Positions 35,755 through 43,857 of a DNA stretch of 64,000 bases are shown here, piece by piece; position 1 is the stretch's first letter, and the number at the start of each line of letters is the position of its first letter. The translations under genes and the position numbers were made by a program. A model generated the notes under the pieces. The model ran no database searches. It was not told the DNA's origin and saw nothing but the letters and a program-made list of their open reading frames with translations. This DNA is from Sulfurimonas sp. (GTDB taxonomy: Bacteria > Campylobacterota > Campylobacteria > Campylobacterales > Sulfurimonadaceae). The stretch is from positions 62,001 through 126,000 of the forward strand of contig NZ_JBFHGL010000003.1 of the NCBI RefSeq assembly GCF_041583195.1. The letters run 5' to 3'.

Positions 35755-37427
35755 TGGTTAAAAAATTATTAGTATTTTCATTTATCTTTTTTTCCGTAAT
35801 ATCAACTTTTGCAGCTGAAAATAAAGATGCGAATGTTATCGAAGAATATTCTCAAAGCGGTGATTATACAAATGAAGTAAATACTCAAGAAGCTAATAAC
35901 ATCAAAATAGCAAAATATTTTGCTCTTTTAGACAGTTTGGATATTGAAATTTCAAAAGAAAAAGTTTGGACTAAAAGTTATGCTACTTATCTTACAGCTT
36001 TAGAAGTTAAGTCGAATTTGGATGATATTAGACAAAGAATTACATTTTTATCTAAAAAGAAAAAAGATCAAGCTGCAAAAGAGGAACTTAGAGCATTAGA
36101 AGCAAAAGAAAAAATATTAGCTGCTCAAGTATCTCAGTTAAAAGACAGCTACTCTACACCTTTTTCTGAACTTATTACTCCTCCTGAAATCGATGATGCA
36201 CCTCAGATATCAAACCCTTTTGATATATTTACAGGTATTTCATACATCAAAAAAGCTAATTCTGATTTTGATGCATATATGAATAACAAGCAGGAGTTAA
36301 CGAAGCTTATTAAACTGCTAGAGCGTGAGAGTGAAATATATAAATCTATTGAAAAACTTGATAAAGAAAAAACATATTTAGCTCAGGCTGTAACTAAACA
36401 AAAACAGCTTGAACGTTTTAAAAATGCACTTAGTACAATATCAGCTGCAGTAGAGGTGTATGAAAGAAGATTAGAAGTTTTAGAGCTAAATATTAACCAA
36501 GAGATTGAACAACAAGTATATAAGCTAATCAAAATCGGTATATTGGTTTCTATTGTATTTGTAATTTTCTTTTTATTAAAACTAGCACTAAAAAAATATT
36601 TTACAGACAACGAACGTTTCTATATGGCTAATAAAGCTATAAACTTCAGTAATTTCACACTGATCATCTTAATTGTATTTTTTAACTACATTGAGAATGC
36701 AAGTTATCTTGTAACTATTTTAGGTTTTGCGTCAGCCGGTATCGCCATCGCTATGAAAGACTGGTTTATGTCTATTCTAGGATGGTTGGTTATCGTATTT
36801 GGTGGAAGTATACATGTAGGTGATAGAATCAGAGTAGATATGGATGGTATGTTGTATGTTGGAGATGTTCTTGATATATCACCTATGCGTATGACTATCA
36901 TGGAAGATATTACGCTTACATCAGTTATGCATAATAGACGTGCAGGTAGGATTATATTTATACCTAATAACTACATTTTCACAAGAATGATAGCAAACTA
37001 TACACACTCATCATTAAAGACGGTATGGGATGGTGTTAAAATAACTATCACTTTTGAATCCAATCACAAAAAAGCGATGAGTATAATTAAAGATATAACG
37101 AAAAAATACTCAAAAGGTTATACGGATATTACAAGAAAACAGTTAAATAAACTTAGACACCACTACAGTTTAAAAAACACAAGTGTAGAACCTAGAATTT
37201 TCTCTTTTATAGAAAGTAACGGTATAAACTTGGAAGCTTGGTATTTAACAAATGCATATGCTACTTTAACACTTAGAAGTGTTATTAGTACGGAGATTAT
37301 AGATGCATTTAATCAAGAAGACGACATTACAATTGCTTACCCAACTCAAATGCTACATTTAGAAGCTTCGGCTAAAGATAAACCAATAATGCCGGTAGCT
37401 AGTGATGAAGGTACGGTAAGTCAGTAA
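35754..37427 (+). CDS. Mechanosensitive ion channel, MscS family, with long periplasmic N-terminus
   Basis: 557 aa. Signal peptide (1-21, ending FAA-EN), a roughly 230-residue helical coiled-coil periplasmic segment, transmembrane helices at about 258-278, 292-312 and 318-345, and a cytoplasmic MscS beta domain (GDRIRVDMDGMLYVGDVLDIS). It probably releases osmolytes on membrane tension. The N-terminal extension places it among the larger MscK/YnaI-like members. Its position between aroB and mtaB matches, as I recall, the gene order in Helicobacter pylori. Confidence 0.88.
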   Translation: MVKKLLVFSFIFFSVISTFAAENKDANVIEEYSQSGDYTNEVNTQEANNIKIAKYFALLDSLDIEISKEKVWTKSYATYLTALEVKSNLDDIRQRITFLSKKKKDQAAKEELRALEAKEKILAAQVSQLKDSYSTPFSELITPPEIDDAPQISNPFDIFTGISYIKKANSDFDAYMNNKQELTKLIKLLERESEIYKSIEKLDKEKTYLAQAVTKQKQLERFKNALSTISAAVEVYERRLEVLELNINQEIEQQVYKLIKIGILVSIVFVIFFLLKLALKKYFTDNERFYMANKAINFSNFTLIILIVFFNYIENASYLVTILGFASAGIAIAMKDWFMSILGWLVIVFGGSIHVGDRIRVDMDGMLYVGDVLDISPMRMTIMEDITLTSVMHNRRAGRIIFIPNNYIFTRMIANYTHSSLKTVWDGVKITITFESNHKKAMSIIKDITKKYSKGYTDITRKQLNKLRHHYSLKNTSVEPRIFSFIESNGINLEAWYLTNAYATLTLRSVISTEIIDAFNQEDDITIAYPTQMLHLEASAKDKPIMPVASDEGTVSQ

Positions 37428-37428
37428 A

Positions 37429-38676
37429 ATGAAAAAAGTTTACTTTAAAACATTCGGTTGTCGCACAAATCTTTATGATTCACAAGTGATGATCTCTGCA
37501 CTAAAAGAGTATGAAGTTACTAAAAATGAAGATGAAGCAGATGCAATAGTTATAAACTCGTGTACCGTAACAAACGGAGCTGATTCTCATGTTAGAACTT
37601 ATATATCGCATATAGAAAAAACATCAAATGCAAAAATATTTTTAACTGGATGTGGAGCTCATACGAAGGGTGAGAGTTTACTCTCATCTGGTCGTGTTCA
37701 CGGAGTTTTCGGTCAAAGTGAGAAATTAAAGATAGATAGTCTGCTCTCAGCAGAGAACCCATACTATAATCCAGGTGATCTAAATCATATTGATAACGCA
37801 ATAGTAGATGATTTTGTAGGAAAGAGTAGAGCGTTTATAAAAGTTCAAGAAGGCTGTGACTTTCGTTGTTCATACTGCATAATTCCATTTGTTCGTGGTG
37901 ATGCAAGAAGTATGAATGAAGATAAGATCTTAGAACAAATCTCACGTCTTGCACTTAATGGTTTTGGAGAATTTATACTTACAGGTACAAATGTAGGTAG
38001 CTATGGAAAAGGCAACAACTCGTCTATGGCAAAACTAATGAAGCGTATATCTCAGATTCGTGGAGTTAGACGTATACGTCTGGGCAGTGTAGAGCCTATT
38101 CAAATTACAGATGAATTTAAAGAGATTTTAGATGAGCCTTGGTTAGAGAAACATCTTCATATAGCTTTGCAACATACATCGCCTAAGATGCTAAAAATTA
38201 TGAATAGAAGAAATGTCTATAAGCAAGACAGAGAATTGTTTGAATTTTTATCTGATAAAGGTTTTGCAATAGGGACTGATTTTATTACAGGACACCCTGG
38301 TGAGACTCAGGAAATTTGGAATGAAGCTATAGAAAATTTAAACAATTTACCTTTAACACATCTACATGCTTTTACATATTCTAAGCGTGATGGGACACCT
38401 TCTGCCATAATGAAGCCAGAAATAAATGGCAAAATTGCTAAAGAAAGACTACATGAGATAGAAGCTATTATTGAGCAAAAAAATTATGATTTTAGACAAA
38501 AGCATAATGTAAACCTTGAAGTGTTGATTGAGAGTCAAAGAGAAGAAGGTCTCTATCAAGGGTTTGATCAGTTCTTTAATAAACTTCTTCTAAAGTCAGA
38601 TGAAGATATGTTAGGTAACTGGATAGATATAGAAAAATATGAGATCAAGAAAGGAAATAACTATGCCGAACTTTAA
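37429..38676 (+). CDS. mtaB: tRNA t6A37 methylthiotransferase MtaB (radical SAM)
   Basis: 415 aa. Converts t6A to ms2t6A at position 37 of tRNAs reading ANN codons. The N-terminal cluster-binding half begins KTFGCRTN and has the later NSCTVTN and TGCGAH cysteines; the radical-SAM motif is CDFRCSYC (about 143-150). A TRAM-like C-terminus is truncated or weak. MtaB is favoured over MiaB by the overall pattern, so the subtype is slightly less sure than the family. Starts 1 bp after mscS. Confidence 0.87.
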   Translation: MKKVYFKTFGCRTNLYDSQVMISALKEYEVTKNEDEADAIVINSCTVTNGADSHVRTYISHIEKTSNAKIFLTGCGAHTKGESLLSSGRVHGVFGQSEKLKIDSLLSAENPYYNPGDLNHIDNAIVDDFVGKSRAFIKVQEGCDFRCSYCIIPFVRGDARSMNEDKILEQISRLALNGFGEFILTGTNVGSYGKGNNSSMAKLMKRISQIRGVRRIRLGSVEPIQITDEFKEILDEPWLEKHLHIALQHTSPKMLKIMNRRNVYKQDRELFEFLSDKGFAIGTDFITGHPGETQEIWNEAIENLNNLPLTHLHAFTYSKRDGTPSAIMKPEINGKIAKERLHEIEAIIEQKNYDFRQKHNVNLEVLIESQREEGLYQGFDQFFNKLLLKSDEDMLGNWIDIEKYEIKKGNNYAEL

Positions 38677-40306
38677 AACAAATAGAATTGCACTTTACGT
38701 ATCCTCTTTTTTTATTGTTGTTTTAGTTTTATTTGCGATTTTTAGAGATAACTCTGAGGTTATTACTCTAGTTGAAGCTAAAAAGATCCTATCTAATAAG
38801 AGTGTTGAGAGTGTAACAGCTACTAAAGAGTTTGTTTATTTAAAAACAGAACACGGTATTTATAAAATTGCTTCATCTCAAGTAAATCCTGCTATGTTTG
38901 AAGGTTATACAGTTGAAGTTGGGAGTGAGAGCAATATAGTTTTATATCTGTTTTTATTGGTTATTCTTCTTGGTCTTGGATCAATTGGTATTAGATATTT
39001 ATTAAAGCAAATAAATAAAGATCTTCCTACTCTTAAACAATCATCGGCTCCAATTGGTACAAATCAAAGTATGGTTGTAGAATCTATTAAAAGTGATGTA
39101 AGCTTTGATGATATAGGCGGGATTAGTGATGTTAAAGTAGAGTTAGAAGAGATCATTGACTTTATGAAAAATCCAAAGCGTTACAAAAGCTTTGGTGCAC
39201 GTCTACCTCGTGGTGTTTTACTTGTGGGACCTCCAGGTGTTGGTAAAACTATGATTGCAAAAGCAGTTGCAAGTGAAGCGGATGTTCCATTTTTTTATCA
39301 AAGCGGTGCATCTTTTGTTCAAATATACGTAGGTATGGGGGCAAAACGCGTACACGAGCTTTTTGAAGCTGCAAAAAGAAATGCTCCTTCAATAATTTTT
39401 ATTGATGAGATAGATGCAGTTGGAAAAAAACGAGACGGGCAAAGAAATGATGAACGTGAAGCTACACTAAATCAACTGTTGACTGAGATGGATGGGTTTG
39501 AAGCTTCAAGCGGTGTTATAGTTGTCGCAGCTACAAATAAGATAGATGTATTAGATGAAGCACTTCTTCGTGCAGGGCGTTTTGATAGACGTATATTTGT
39601 AGAACTACCTACAAAAATTGAGCGTGCATCTATACTTTCAAAGTATCTTGATAAGGTACCTCATTCATTAGATGTATCTGTTATAGCAAATATGACTGTT
39701 GGATTTAACGGTGCATCACTAGCAGCACTTGTAAATGAAGCTGCACTATTATCGATTCGTCAAAAAGATATGCAAGTTACACAGGAGCATTTTGAACAGG
39801 TAAAAGACAAAGTTGTATTTGGAAAGAAAAAGCTTCAAATACTTAGTGAGAAGCAAAAAATGTATCGTGTTACATATCAGGCTGCAAAAGTAATGGTAGC
39901 TACATATTTTGACATACCTTTTGAGAAATTGATTTTAAGTAATGAGAGATTAACTCCTGCTACAAATGAACCTTTTATTAAGCATGAACTTCAAAACAGA
40001 GTTAAAATGCTTTTAGCCGGTGTTGTAGCTTGTTCTATGAAGTATAATGAGCATTCAAGTAGCGCAAAACAAGACTTGGATGAAGCTAAAGAGTTAGTAG
40101 AAAAAATGATTACTGAATATTCTATGGGTGAAAATATATATCCAAAAGAGAATGAAAAAGAAAATGTAATGAATGCTTTATATGATGATACTTCTAAACT
40201 TATTTCATCATTATCAAAAGTTATTCAAAAGATTGAAGCTGATCTAAATGAGTTTGAAAGCATTACGAAAAAACGTGTTAAAGAGTATATAGATGAAGTT
40301 CTTTAG
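38663..40306 (+). CDS. FtsH-like membrane AAA+ ATPase lacking the protease zinc site
   Basis: 547 aa from the ATG at 38663, which has AAAGGA 7 nt upstream (an in-frame upstream ATG lacks support). Two TM helices (about 7-27, 91-113) flank a periplasmic domain. The AAA+ module is complete: Walker A GPPGVGKT (189-196), Walker [32 protein letters not shown] and a pore loop FVQIYVG. In the C-terminal domain the FtsH HExxH site is replaced by QAAKV (406-410), though the downstream D in KQDLDEA remains. It is likely an unfoldase or scaffold without proteolysis. It overlaps mtaB (14 bp) and the BioV-like gene (14 bp). Confidence 0.85.
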   Translation: MPNFKTNRIALYVSSFFIVVLVLFAIFRDNSEVITLVEAKKILSNKSVESVTATKEFVYLKTEHGIYKIASSQVNPAMFEGYTVEVGSESNIVLYLFLLVILLGLGSIGIRYLLKQINKDLPTLKQSSAPIGTNQSMVVESIKSDVSFDDIGGISDVKVELEEIIDFMKNPKRYKSFGARLPRGVLLVGPPGVGKTMIAKAVASEADVPFFYQSGASFVQIYVGMGAKRVHELFEAAKRNAPSIIFIDEIDAVGKKRDGQRNDEREATLNQLLTEMDGFEASSGVIVVAATNKIDVLDEALLRAGRFDRRIFVELPTKIERASILSKYLDKVPHSLDVSVIANMTVGFNGASLAALVNEAALLSIRQKDMQVTQEHFEQVKDKVVFGKKKLQILSEKQKMYRVTYQAAKVMVATYFDIPFEKLILSNERLTPATNEPFIKHELQNRVKMLLAGVVACSMKYNEHSSSAKQDLDEAKELVEKMITEYSMGENIYPKENEKENVMNALYDDTSKLISSLSKVIQKIEADLNEFESITKKRVKEYIDEVL

Positions 40307-40814
40307 TGGTTTTTCTCTGCAAAATGAAGAGTATCTTTTTGAAGATTACATAAAAAAAAGTGACTATACTGTTTGCGGTTTTTCATATGGTGCTATAAAA
40401 GCTTTGGATTTTGTACAAAAACAGATAGTAAACGGGAATAGGGTAGATACATTACAACTTCTTTCTCCTGCCTTTTTTCAAAGCAAAGATGCAAAGTTTA
40501 AGCGCCTTCAGCTTATCGCTTATAGAAAAAATGAAGATGTGTATCTAAATCAGTTTTTAAACTCTTGCTTTTATCCTTATGAGAAAAAAATAGTTGAGCG
40601 TTCAACTACCGTTATAGATGAGCTTGAAGAGTTGTTGGATTATGAATGGGAACTAGAAGCTTTAAATGCCTTAGTCAAAAAAGGTATAAATATTGAGGTA
40701 TATTTAGGCGGTGAAGATGCTATAGTAGATGCAGAAGCTGCAAAAGAGTTTTTTAAAAATGTAGCTACAGTTACATATATAAAAGATGCAAACCACTTTT
40801 TACAATTGAATTAA
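40293..40814 (+). CDS. bioV: Alpha/beta hydrolase, BioV-like pimeloyl-ACP methyl ester esterase
   Basis: 173 aa. A short alpha/beta hydrolase with the nucleophile motif GFSYGA (29-34, Ser31), a probable acid D142 and His168 in DANHFL. Size, motifs and location directly after an FtsH-like gene fit BioV, known from Helicobacter, which releases methanol from pimeloyl-ACP methyl ester to end the BioC-dependent first part of biotin synthesis. No other biotin gene is in the window, so the assignment rests on family and context. It overlaps the ATPase gene by 14 bp. Confidence 0.65.
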   Translation: MKFFSGFSLQNEEYLFEDYIKKSDYTVCGFSYGAIKALDFVQKQIVNGNRVDTLQLLSPAFFQSKDAKFKRLQLIAYRKNEDVYLNQFLNSCFYPYEKKIVERSTTVIDELEELLDYEWELEALNALVKKGINIEVYLGGEDAIVDAEAAKEFFKNVATVTYIKDANHFLQLN

Positions 40815-40830
40815 TTTTACCGGAGAGAAT

Positions 40831-41364
40831 ATGAGTGATATAAAAATAGGCGTAATAACTGCCAGTGACAGAGCTAGTAAAGGTATTTATGATGATATTA
40901 GCGGTGTAGCTATACAAGATACAATGAAAGATTATCTAATAAGTGAGTTTGAAATTGTATACAGATGTATTCCTGATGAGCAAGATGAGATCGAAGCTAC
41001 AATGAAAGAGTTATGTGATAAAGAGGGATGTTGTTTGGTTGTAACAACAGGCGGTACAGGTCCTGCTCTAAGAGATGTAACACCTGAAGCTACAGAAAAT
41101 GTGTGTCAGAAAATGATGCCTGGTTTTGGTGAATTAATGCGTCAAGTAAGCTTGCAGTATGTACCGACTGCTATTTTATCAAGACAAACTGCCGGAATAA
41201 GAGGAAAAAGTTTAATTATAAACTTACCTGGAAAGCCAAAATCTATTCGTGAGTGTTTAGATGCAGTGTTTCCTGCAGTACCTTATTGTATTGACCTTAT
41301 TGAAGGTCCGTACATTGAAACAAATGAGGAAGTTATAAAAGCTTTTAGACCAAAACAAGCATAA
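40831..41364 (+). CDS. mogA: Molybdopterin adenylyltransferase
   Basis: 177 aa. Activates molybdopterin with ATP to MPT-AMP before Mo or W insertion. Motifs TASDRASKG (about 9-17), TTGGTGPALRDVTPEAT (about 71-87) and NLPGKPKSI are typical. SD CGGAGAG is 6 nt before the ATG. It ends the aroB-mscS-mtaB cluster. Its stop codon lies inside a 28-bp tandem repeat. Confidence 0.94.
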   Translation: MSDIKIGVITASDRASKGIYDDISGVAIQDTMKDYLISEFEIVYRCIPDEQDEIEATMKELCDKEGCCLVVTTGGTGPALRDVTPEATENVCQKMMPGFGELMRQVSLQYVPTAILSRQTAGIRGKSLIINLPGKPKSIRECLDAVFPAVPYCIDLIEGPYIETNEEVIKAFRPKQA

Positions 41365-41414
41365 GCGCAGTTTCTTCAGAAAACAAGCGTAAGTGAAGTT
41401 TCTTTAGAAAACAA
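41352..41414 (+). repeat. Imperfect 28-bp tandem repeat across the mogA stop codon
   Basis: Unit 1 at 41352-41379 and unit 2 at 41380-41407 match at 24 of 28 positions (both begin AAAACAAGC and end in TTTCTTnAG). A partial third copy, AAAACAA, follows at 41408-41414. The mogA stop (41362-41364) is in the first unit, so the last mogA codons are part of the duplicated sequence. Confidence 0.75.
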
Positions 41415-41485
41415 AAATAATGCTACGTTGTTGCTACTTTTCAATTGTATAATGTAATGAAGTTAGATAAGAGGGAGTTAATAAG

Positions 41486-41827
41486 ATGACACTAGTTGAA
41501 CTTTTTACAGACTATATCGTTAATAGAAAAGATTTAAAAGATTATGTAGAAGAGCGTAAGACAAGAAATGAGAGAGGTGAGTTTAATGATACTAAACTTC
41601 TCACTGCTCAGGAAAATTTAGATAGATTAAAAAAAGAAGATTTAAAGACTTACGAACAGATGTATATGATTTTGGACAAAATAATGAAAGCAGACAGAGG
41701 TCACTATGTAGAGTATTCTATAAATTTTACAAAAGCTATCTTAAAGATGTACAGAGGACATGCTACACCGGAAGATGTGTGTAAAGAGTATGCAAAAGAG
41801 TTAAATCATCGTTATCACGATGCATAA
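41486..41827 (+). CDS. Small helical protein of unknown function
   Basis: 113 aa, soluble, strongly charged and predicted all-helical (many Glu, Lys, Asp, Tyr). No family recognised. SD AGAGGGAG lies about 10 nt before the ATG. It sits alone between the mogA repeat and the cysteine-depleted SdhB/SdhE-like gene, 82 bp upstream of the latter and in the same direction, so joint transcription is possible. Confidence 0.6.
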   Translation: MTLVELFTDYIVNRKDLKDYVEERKTRNERGEFNDTKLLTAQENLDRLKKEDLKTYEQMYMILDKIMKADRGHYVEYSINFTKAILKMYRGHATPEDVCKEYAKELNHRYHDA

Positions 41828-41909
41828 ATAAATTCAATGCTCATGGATTTTAAAGATTTTCAAGTATTAAACGATAAAATTTTTTTAGCTATTAAATTAG
41901 GAAAATAAA

Positions 41910-43049
41910 ATGGATAATAAATTAAATATAGAAGTTTATAAGTTTAACCATAAACAGGATTATTTACCGTACTATAAACAATACACTATAAAGTTTAAAG
42001 AGGATGATACTGTAGAGGATTTGCTTGATGCGATAAATTCTTTAGAAAAGATTGGTTATGAAAAGTCTTGCAACGTTTCAATAAATAAGCTATTTGTAAA
42101 CTCAAGAGAGTCAATAGAGAATGTTATTAACAAGCTTGGTAAAGATTTAAAAATTGAACCTATAAGTAAATTCAGAGCTAAGAACGATTTGATAATTGAT
42201 AAAAATGACTACTTAGGCAAACTAAATAGATTTAATCAGTTTTTAAAAGAAGATGAACTGCTTAAATATGAAAAAGAGCTTGAACTGCTTTACTATTCAT
42301 CTAATAGTATTAACTACAACAGAGATTATATAGGCGATCATTCTCTACTTATAGCTTATGATATTATCAAAAACAAACCTGAGTACAAAAAAGCTATTTT
42401 AAATATACTTTCTGATGAAAACAACGGTATATATAACTATACTTCTTCAAAAAAGCGTATGTTTAATTACGATGATTCAGTTGATGAAAAAGTTGAATAT
42501 CTATTTGAACTTGTAGGTGAACATACAAAGCCTCTCTTAGCGCAAAACAAATACTTAAGCAGTTTTTTTAACAAGCTTATGAAAAAAGATGAATCAGTAT
42601 CTAAAGAAGAGTCAAACACTCAAAAGAATGTAGATATAAAACAGTATTTTGAGAATTTCAATATAGCATACTATGCTGATGACCAAGACCTAAATATAGA
42701 AAAATATATAATAGATTCAAAGGCAACGTTTATAAAAACAGATATGCAGCATGAACAAATGCCAAAAAGAAATTTTACGCAAAATACAAAACTTCTTAGA
42801 GCAATTGCCGCAGATATATTGCTAGATGCTAAAGATAACAATGCAGATTTTTTAATAGTAAAAGATGAGCAGCTTATCAGTCTGTTTGATAAAGATCAAG
42901 ACAAACTAGCTTCTATATCAGGTAGAGAGATTGATATGATCATTATCAGTTTTTCTCAGTTTTTAATGCTGCTAAGTGGAGAAAAAGACAAAGAGGTTTT
43001 AGGTCTTGACAAGCATAAAGTCAAAGTTGACTTTTTAGCTTCCGCTTAA
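41910..43049 (+). CDS. Cysteine-depleted fusion of SdhB-like and SdhE C-terminal-like domains
   Basis: 379 aa. Residues 5-220 align with SdhB (gene at 46425-47405): VYKFNHKQDYLPYY matches VFRFNANDDYLPYY, EPISKFRAKNDLIIDK matches EPLSIKRSVKDMIIDK, and YIGDHSLLIAYDI matches FMGPAAFAKAYRF. Residues 247-379 align with the second CCG half of SdhE (45534-46415): NFNIAYYADDQD matches DFNIAPFYGCHN, and LGLDKHKVKVDFL matches LGLNHHLTKVDFV. Of all Fe-S cysteines only C54 survives. The protein therefore cannot carry these clusters and may be a decoy, assembly or regulatory subunit. SD AGGAAA. The stop shares a TTAA palindrome with xth. Confidence 0.8.
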   Translation: MDNKLNIEVYKFNHKQDYLPYYKQYTIKFKEDDTVEDLLDAINSLEKIGYEKSCNVSINKLFVNSRESIENVINKLGKDLKIEPISKFRAKNDLIIDKNDYLGKLNRFNQFLKEDELLKYEKELELLYYSSNSINYNRDYIGDHSLLIAYDIIKNKPEYKKAILNILSDENNGIYNYTSSKKRMFNYDDSVDEKVEYLFELVGEHTKPLLAQNKYLSSFFNKLMKKDESVSKEESNTQKNVDIKQYFENFNIAYYADDQDLNIEKYIIDSKATFIKTDMQHEQMPKRNFTQNTKLLRAIAADILLDAKDNNADFLIVKDEQLISLFDKDQDKLASISGREIDMIIISFSQFLMLLSGEKDKEVLGLDKHKVKVDFLASA

Positions 43050-43822
43050 ATAGAGATTTTAATCCCTACAGGGCAGTGATCTGAACCGCCTATATCATCA
43101 AGTATAAAGGCATCTTCAAGATTTTCTGCCAGATCCTCACTAATGAAAAAGTAGTCTATCCTCCAGCCAACGTTTTTACCACGTGCACCAAAGCGGTAAC
43201 TCCACCAGCTGTATCTATCCTCTTCGTCACCGTTAACATATCTAAATGTATCTATATATCCATGATCTATAAGTTTGTCTATCCAAGCTCTTTCAATAGG
43301 TAAAAAACCAGATGTTTTGGAATTTGATTTAGGGTTTTTTAGATCAATTTCTTTATGAGCTGTATTTACATCTCCACATATAATAATAGATTTTCCTTCA
43401 TCTTTTAACTGCTCACAATGATCTAAGAACTTATCATAAAATTCCATTTTATAAGCAAGACGTTCATCGTCTTTTTGCCCATTTGGGAAGTATACGTTAA
43501 AAAGTACGGTATCACCATATTGAGTCTCTATTATTCTACCTTCATTTAAAAGATCTATATGTTCTGAAGTTGATGTTTTATCAGATTTTATAGATGAAAA
43601 GGTGGCAGTTCCACTATATCCTTTTTTTTCTGCTGAGTTTACTTTTAGTTCTAAAAATTCTTTATTAAACAGATCGTTTGGAATTTGCTCAGGAAGTGCT
43701 TTTATCTCTTGAAGGCATAATATGTCTGTGTCACGCTCATCAATCCATTTAAGAGCTTCTTTATTAGCTACAGCGCGTATACCATTTACATTCCATGAAA
43801 TTATCTCTATTGAGTCTGACAT
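43046..43822 (-). CDS. xth: Exodeoxyribonuclease III
   Basis: 258 aa of the endonuclease/exonuclease/phosphatase fold. The enzyme cuts 5' of abasic sites and has 3' to 5' exonuclease and phosphatase activity in base excision repair. Motifs SWNVNGIRA (9-17), LCLQEIKA (about 35-42, metal Glu), CGDVNTAH and the C-terminal GSDHCPVG (catalytic Asp-His) are intact. SD CGGAA and a TATAAT at 43851-43856 precede the ATG. Monocistronic. Confidence 0.95.
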   Translation of the reverse strand: MSDSIEIISWNVNGIRAVANKEALKWIDERDTDILCLQEIKALPEQIPNDLFNKEFLELKVNSAEKKGYSGTATFSSIKSDKTSTSEHIDLLNEGRIIETQYGDTVLFNVYFPNGQKDDERLAYKMEFYDKFLDHCEQLKDEGKSIIICGDVNTAHKEIDLKNPKSNSKTSGFLPIERAWIDKLIDHGYIDTFRYVNGDEEDRYSWWSYRFGARGKNVGWRIDYFFISEDLAENLEDAFILDDIGGSDHCPVGIKISI

Positions 43823-43850
43823 ATTTATTCCGTTGATTTAAAATATTGGA

Positions 43851-43856
43851 ATTATA
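43851..43856 (-). promoter_or_regulatory. -10 box of xth
   Basis: GATATAAT on the minus strand 28 nt before the ATG, giving a leader of about 22 nt that carries the SD CGGAA. It overlaps the region next to the stop of the REC-PAS-PilZ gene. Confidence 0.45.
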
Positions 43857-43857
43857 T

